6,946 bases of DNA from assembly GCA_937859855.1 (NCBI GenBank), contig CALMAR010000187.1, positions 1 through 6,946 on the forward strand, in the 5' to 3' direction. The translations under genes and the position numbers were made by a program. This DNA is from an uncultured Kineosporia sp. (GTDB lineage: Bacteria; Actinomycetota; Actinomycetes; Actinomycetales; Kineosporiaceae). Under the pieces are notes generated by a model. That model saw only the letters and a list, made by a program, of their open reading frames with translations. It did not search any database and was not told where the DNA came from. Below are positions 5,610-6,946 of this stretch, piece by piece. Position 1 is the first letter of the stretch, and each line of letters begins with the position of its first letter.

Positions 5610-6710
5610 GAGCAGGGCGGTCCCGAGGAAGGCGGCGTAGCGTTCCGCCTGTCCCCTGAGCCGGGCGGCGGTGTCATCCCCGCCGGGTACGAACGGCTTC
5701 CGGGTGATGGAGACGCCTCGGGCGGTGACCGAGCGCCCCCAGGTTCCGGTGATCTGGCCGTCGATCACGATCATCGGCTTGAAAACACCATTGCCGCCGG
5801 GCACGACGGCATTCGCATGCTCGGCCGCCAGCATCGCGCTGCGATCGCGGTAGCCGATCAGGTACTCGTCGAATCCGGGCAGCAGCAGATCCGGCACGGC
5901 CACGCCGCGCTGGGGCCGGTCCCCGGCGTACAGGTAACTGACGTCGTCCACGGTCACCGGCTGGAGCGAGTCACCGGCCGCCGCGATGCCCCGGCGGGCC
6001 TCGGTCAACGTGATTCCGGCCCACTTGGCCAGATCCTGGGCGGTCACCGGCCCATGCCCGGTCACGTAGCGGACAGCCAGTTCAGCCAGCGCCTCCTCCC
6101 CGGAAAGGTCCCGGGAGGACGACGCGGGCGCCACCGACTCCAGTAGCACGAACGACTGCTGCTTGCCCTGGATCGGCCCGATGCAGATCAGCTGTTCATG
6201 GGCCAGCGACCACAGCAACGTGTAGCCCCGCTGGCCGTCGACCGCCAGTCCGCCGTCCAGGAACACCTGCATGCACTGGGCCCGGGTGAGCACCGCCCGC
6301 CGCCGGAGCTCGGGCTCGAGCAGTTCACCCGCCCGCTCGATGTCCTTGCTGGTCAGCCGCAACTGCTTCAGCCGGGTCGCGTGCCCGGCCAGCCGCCGGG
6401 AGCCGCAGAGCCGGATCAGCCAGCGGGCGTCCTGCGGCAACACCCAGTGGATGGTCCCGCGCATCGGCCAGGTCCGGATGATCGCTCCTGCGGCCACGGC
6501 CTTCTCGATCGAACTGACGGTGGCGGAACCGCTCCGCGCGCCGATCGCCCACAACGCCTGGCCGTAGTCCTGCGCCTGCATGGCCAGCAGGTTTCCGACC
6601 ACCTCATCCGGGTTCAGCAGCGCCTGGCCGGACAGGTGCTGACTGCGCAATCGCCAGCGCGCCAGCTCGCCCGGCCCGGCGGCCACCGCGCGGAGGGCAG
6701 CAACGGGCAT
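5601..6710 (-). CDS. AlkZ-like winged-helix DNA glycosylase (HTH_42 family)
   Basis: This 369-residue protein belongs to the winged-helix DNA-binding family HTH_42 (PF06224), which includes the AlkZ and YcaQ glycosylases that remove alkylated bases and unhook crosslinks. LARWRLRSQHL (residues 16-26) is the usual opening. MQAQDYGQALWAIGARSG follows at 44-61, and Q45-A-Q47 matches the QxQ catalytic motif of AlkZ rather than the QxD of YcaQ. MRGTIHWVLPQD (83-94), LPGFDEYLIGYRDRS (277-291) and a late NGVFKPMIVIDG and GTWGRS region are family hallmarks. Activity on a given lesion is inferred, not shown; many family members are uncharacterised. The open frame extends to 6779, but the ATG at 6710 overlaps the upstream stop as TGATG and gives the family-like N-terminus. 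No Shine-Dalgarno is seen, so coupling to the upstream gene is likely. Confidence 0.9.
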   Translation of the reverse strand: MPVAALRAVAAGPGELARWRLRSQHLSGQALLNPDEVVGNLLAMQAQDYGQALWAIGARSGSATVSSIEKAVAAGAIIRTWPMRGTIHWVLPQDARWLIRLCGSRRLAGHATRLKQLRLTSKDIERAGELLEPELRRRAVLTRAQCMQVFLDGGLAVDGQRGYTLLWSLAHEQLICIGPIQGKQQSFVLLESVAPASSSRDLSGEEALAELAVRYVTGHGPVTAQDLAKWAGITLTEARRGIAAAGDSLQPVTVDDVSYLYAGDRPQRGVAVPDLLLPGFDEYLIGYRDRSAMLAAEHANAVVPGGNGVFKPMIVIDGQITGTWGRSVTARGVSITRKPFVPGGDDTAARLRGQAERYAAFLGTALLSL

Positions 6711-6946
6711 CAGGCGACGTCCGCGACGATCAGACCGGCCGCCTCCAGATCGCCGATCAGTGCCCGGATCGACCCGCACGACACCCGATCGAGCAGGCCG
6801 CGGATGGCGGCGGCATCGCGCGGGCCGATCCGGCGGGCCTGCTGGATGACGCCGGCGCCGGTATCAGCGAGCAGGCCGGACAGCCGGGCCTGCTCACCGC
6901 CGAGGCCGGCCGGAACGCTGGCCGCTGCGGGCTCGAGAGCGGCGTC
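6710..6946 (-). CDS. Unrecognised protein, C-terminal 78 residues; partial
   Basis: The frame is open from the window edge and ends at TGA 6712-6710, sharing one base with the ATG of the AlkZ-like gene. Its codon use looks like that of the neighbouring genes (third positions mostly G or C). The fragment begins with an Ala/Pro-rich stretch, then has predicted helical segments: GGEQARLSGLLADTG, a basic ARRIGPRDAAAIRGLLDRV, and a closing SIRALIGDLEAAGLIVADVA. The last part loosely resembles the recognition-helix end of a winged-helix domain, but no family could be assigned. The single cysteine (in VSCGS) has no obvious role. The overlap with the glycosylase start makes it the probable first partner in that operon. 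Confidence 0.65.
   Translation of the reverse strand, partial: DAALEPAAASVPAGLGGEQARLSGLLADTGAGVIQQARRIGPRDAAAIRGLLDRVSCGSIRALIGDLEAAGLIVADVA

Noticed and set aside
6711..6779. Upstream extension of the glycosylase to a start at 6779
   Set aside because: The extra 23 residues are Arg/Gly-rich, overlap the end of the upstream gene in another frame and are not family-like. The TGATG junction favours the start at 6710.
1..6946. Search for tRNA or rRNA genes, CRISPR repeats, insertion sequences, attachment sites, riboswitches and toxin-antitoxin or defence genes
   Set aside because: Nothing supportable was seen. Coding sequence fills nearly the whole window, and the only gap over 100 bp is 2653-2800.

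Overview
The window is very GC-rich, gene-dense and almost free of intergenic space. Its gene set is typical of Actinobacteria (Actinomycetota): ClpS next to a DUF2017 gene, an Rv1339-type metallo-beta-lactamase (MBL) gene next to rph and rdgB, and an M. tuberculosis-like PncA. I cannot place it further with confidence; Propionibacteriales or a relative is a guess from overall flavour only. No RNA gene, mobile element, CRISPR array or tandem repeat array was found.

Left block (minus strand, about 2652 down to 1): an MBL phosphodiesterase, RNase PH (rph), a RdgB-type dITP/XTP pyrophosphatase, and the membrane-anchored N-terminus of a molybdopterin-dependent (sulfite-oxidase-like) oxidoreductase that runs off the window. 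The last three are packed with 2-nt gaps or a 4-nt overlap, which suggests one transcript. The MBL gene is odd: its conserved first beta strand is encoded in frame with a good ribosome-binding site, but no ATG, GTG, TTG or CTG is available, so an ATT (or ATC) start is likely.

Centre: a divergent intergenic region (2653-2800) separates the left block from a plus-strand operon. A TANNNT -10 box lies 6 nt before the clpS GTG, which suggests a leaderless clpS transcript.

Right block (plus strand, 2801-5609): clpS, a DUF2017 gene, pncB (nicotinate phosphoribosyltransferase) and pncA (nicotinamidase), with gaps of 10-17 nt. PncA deamidates nicotinamide to nicotinate and PncB turns it into nicotinate mononucleotide, so the operon pairs NAD salvage with the N-degron adaptor of the Clp protease.

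Far right (minus strand, 6946 to 5601): the 3' end of an unrecognised gene, then an AlkZ-like winged-helix DNA glycosylase (HTH_42 family) carrying a Gln-Ala-Gln motif. The two are joined by a TGATG stop-start overlap. The glycosylase gene converges on pncA and overlaps its 3' end by 9 bp.

Most of the window is conserved housekeeping content. The points most worth checking are the rare start codon, the leaderless clpS promoter, the AlkZ-like gene with its unknown partner, and the rearranged gene order.
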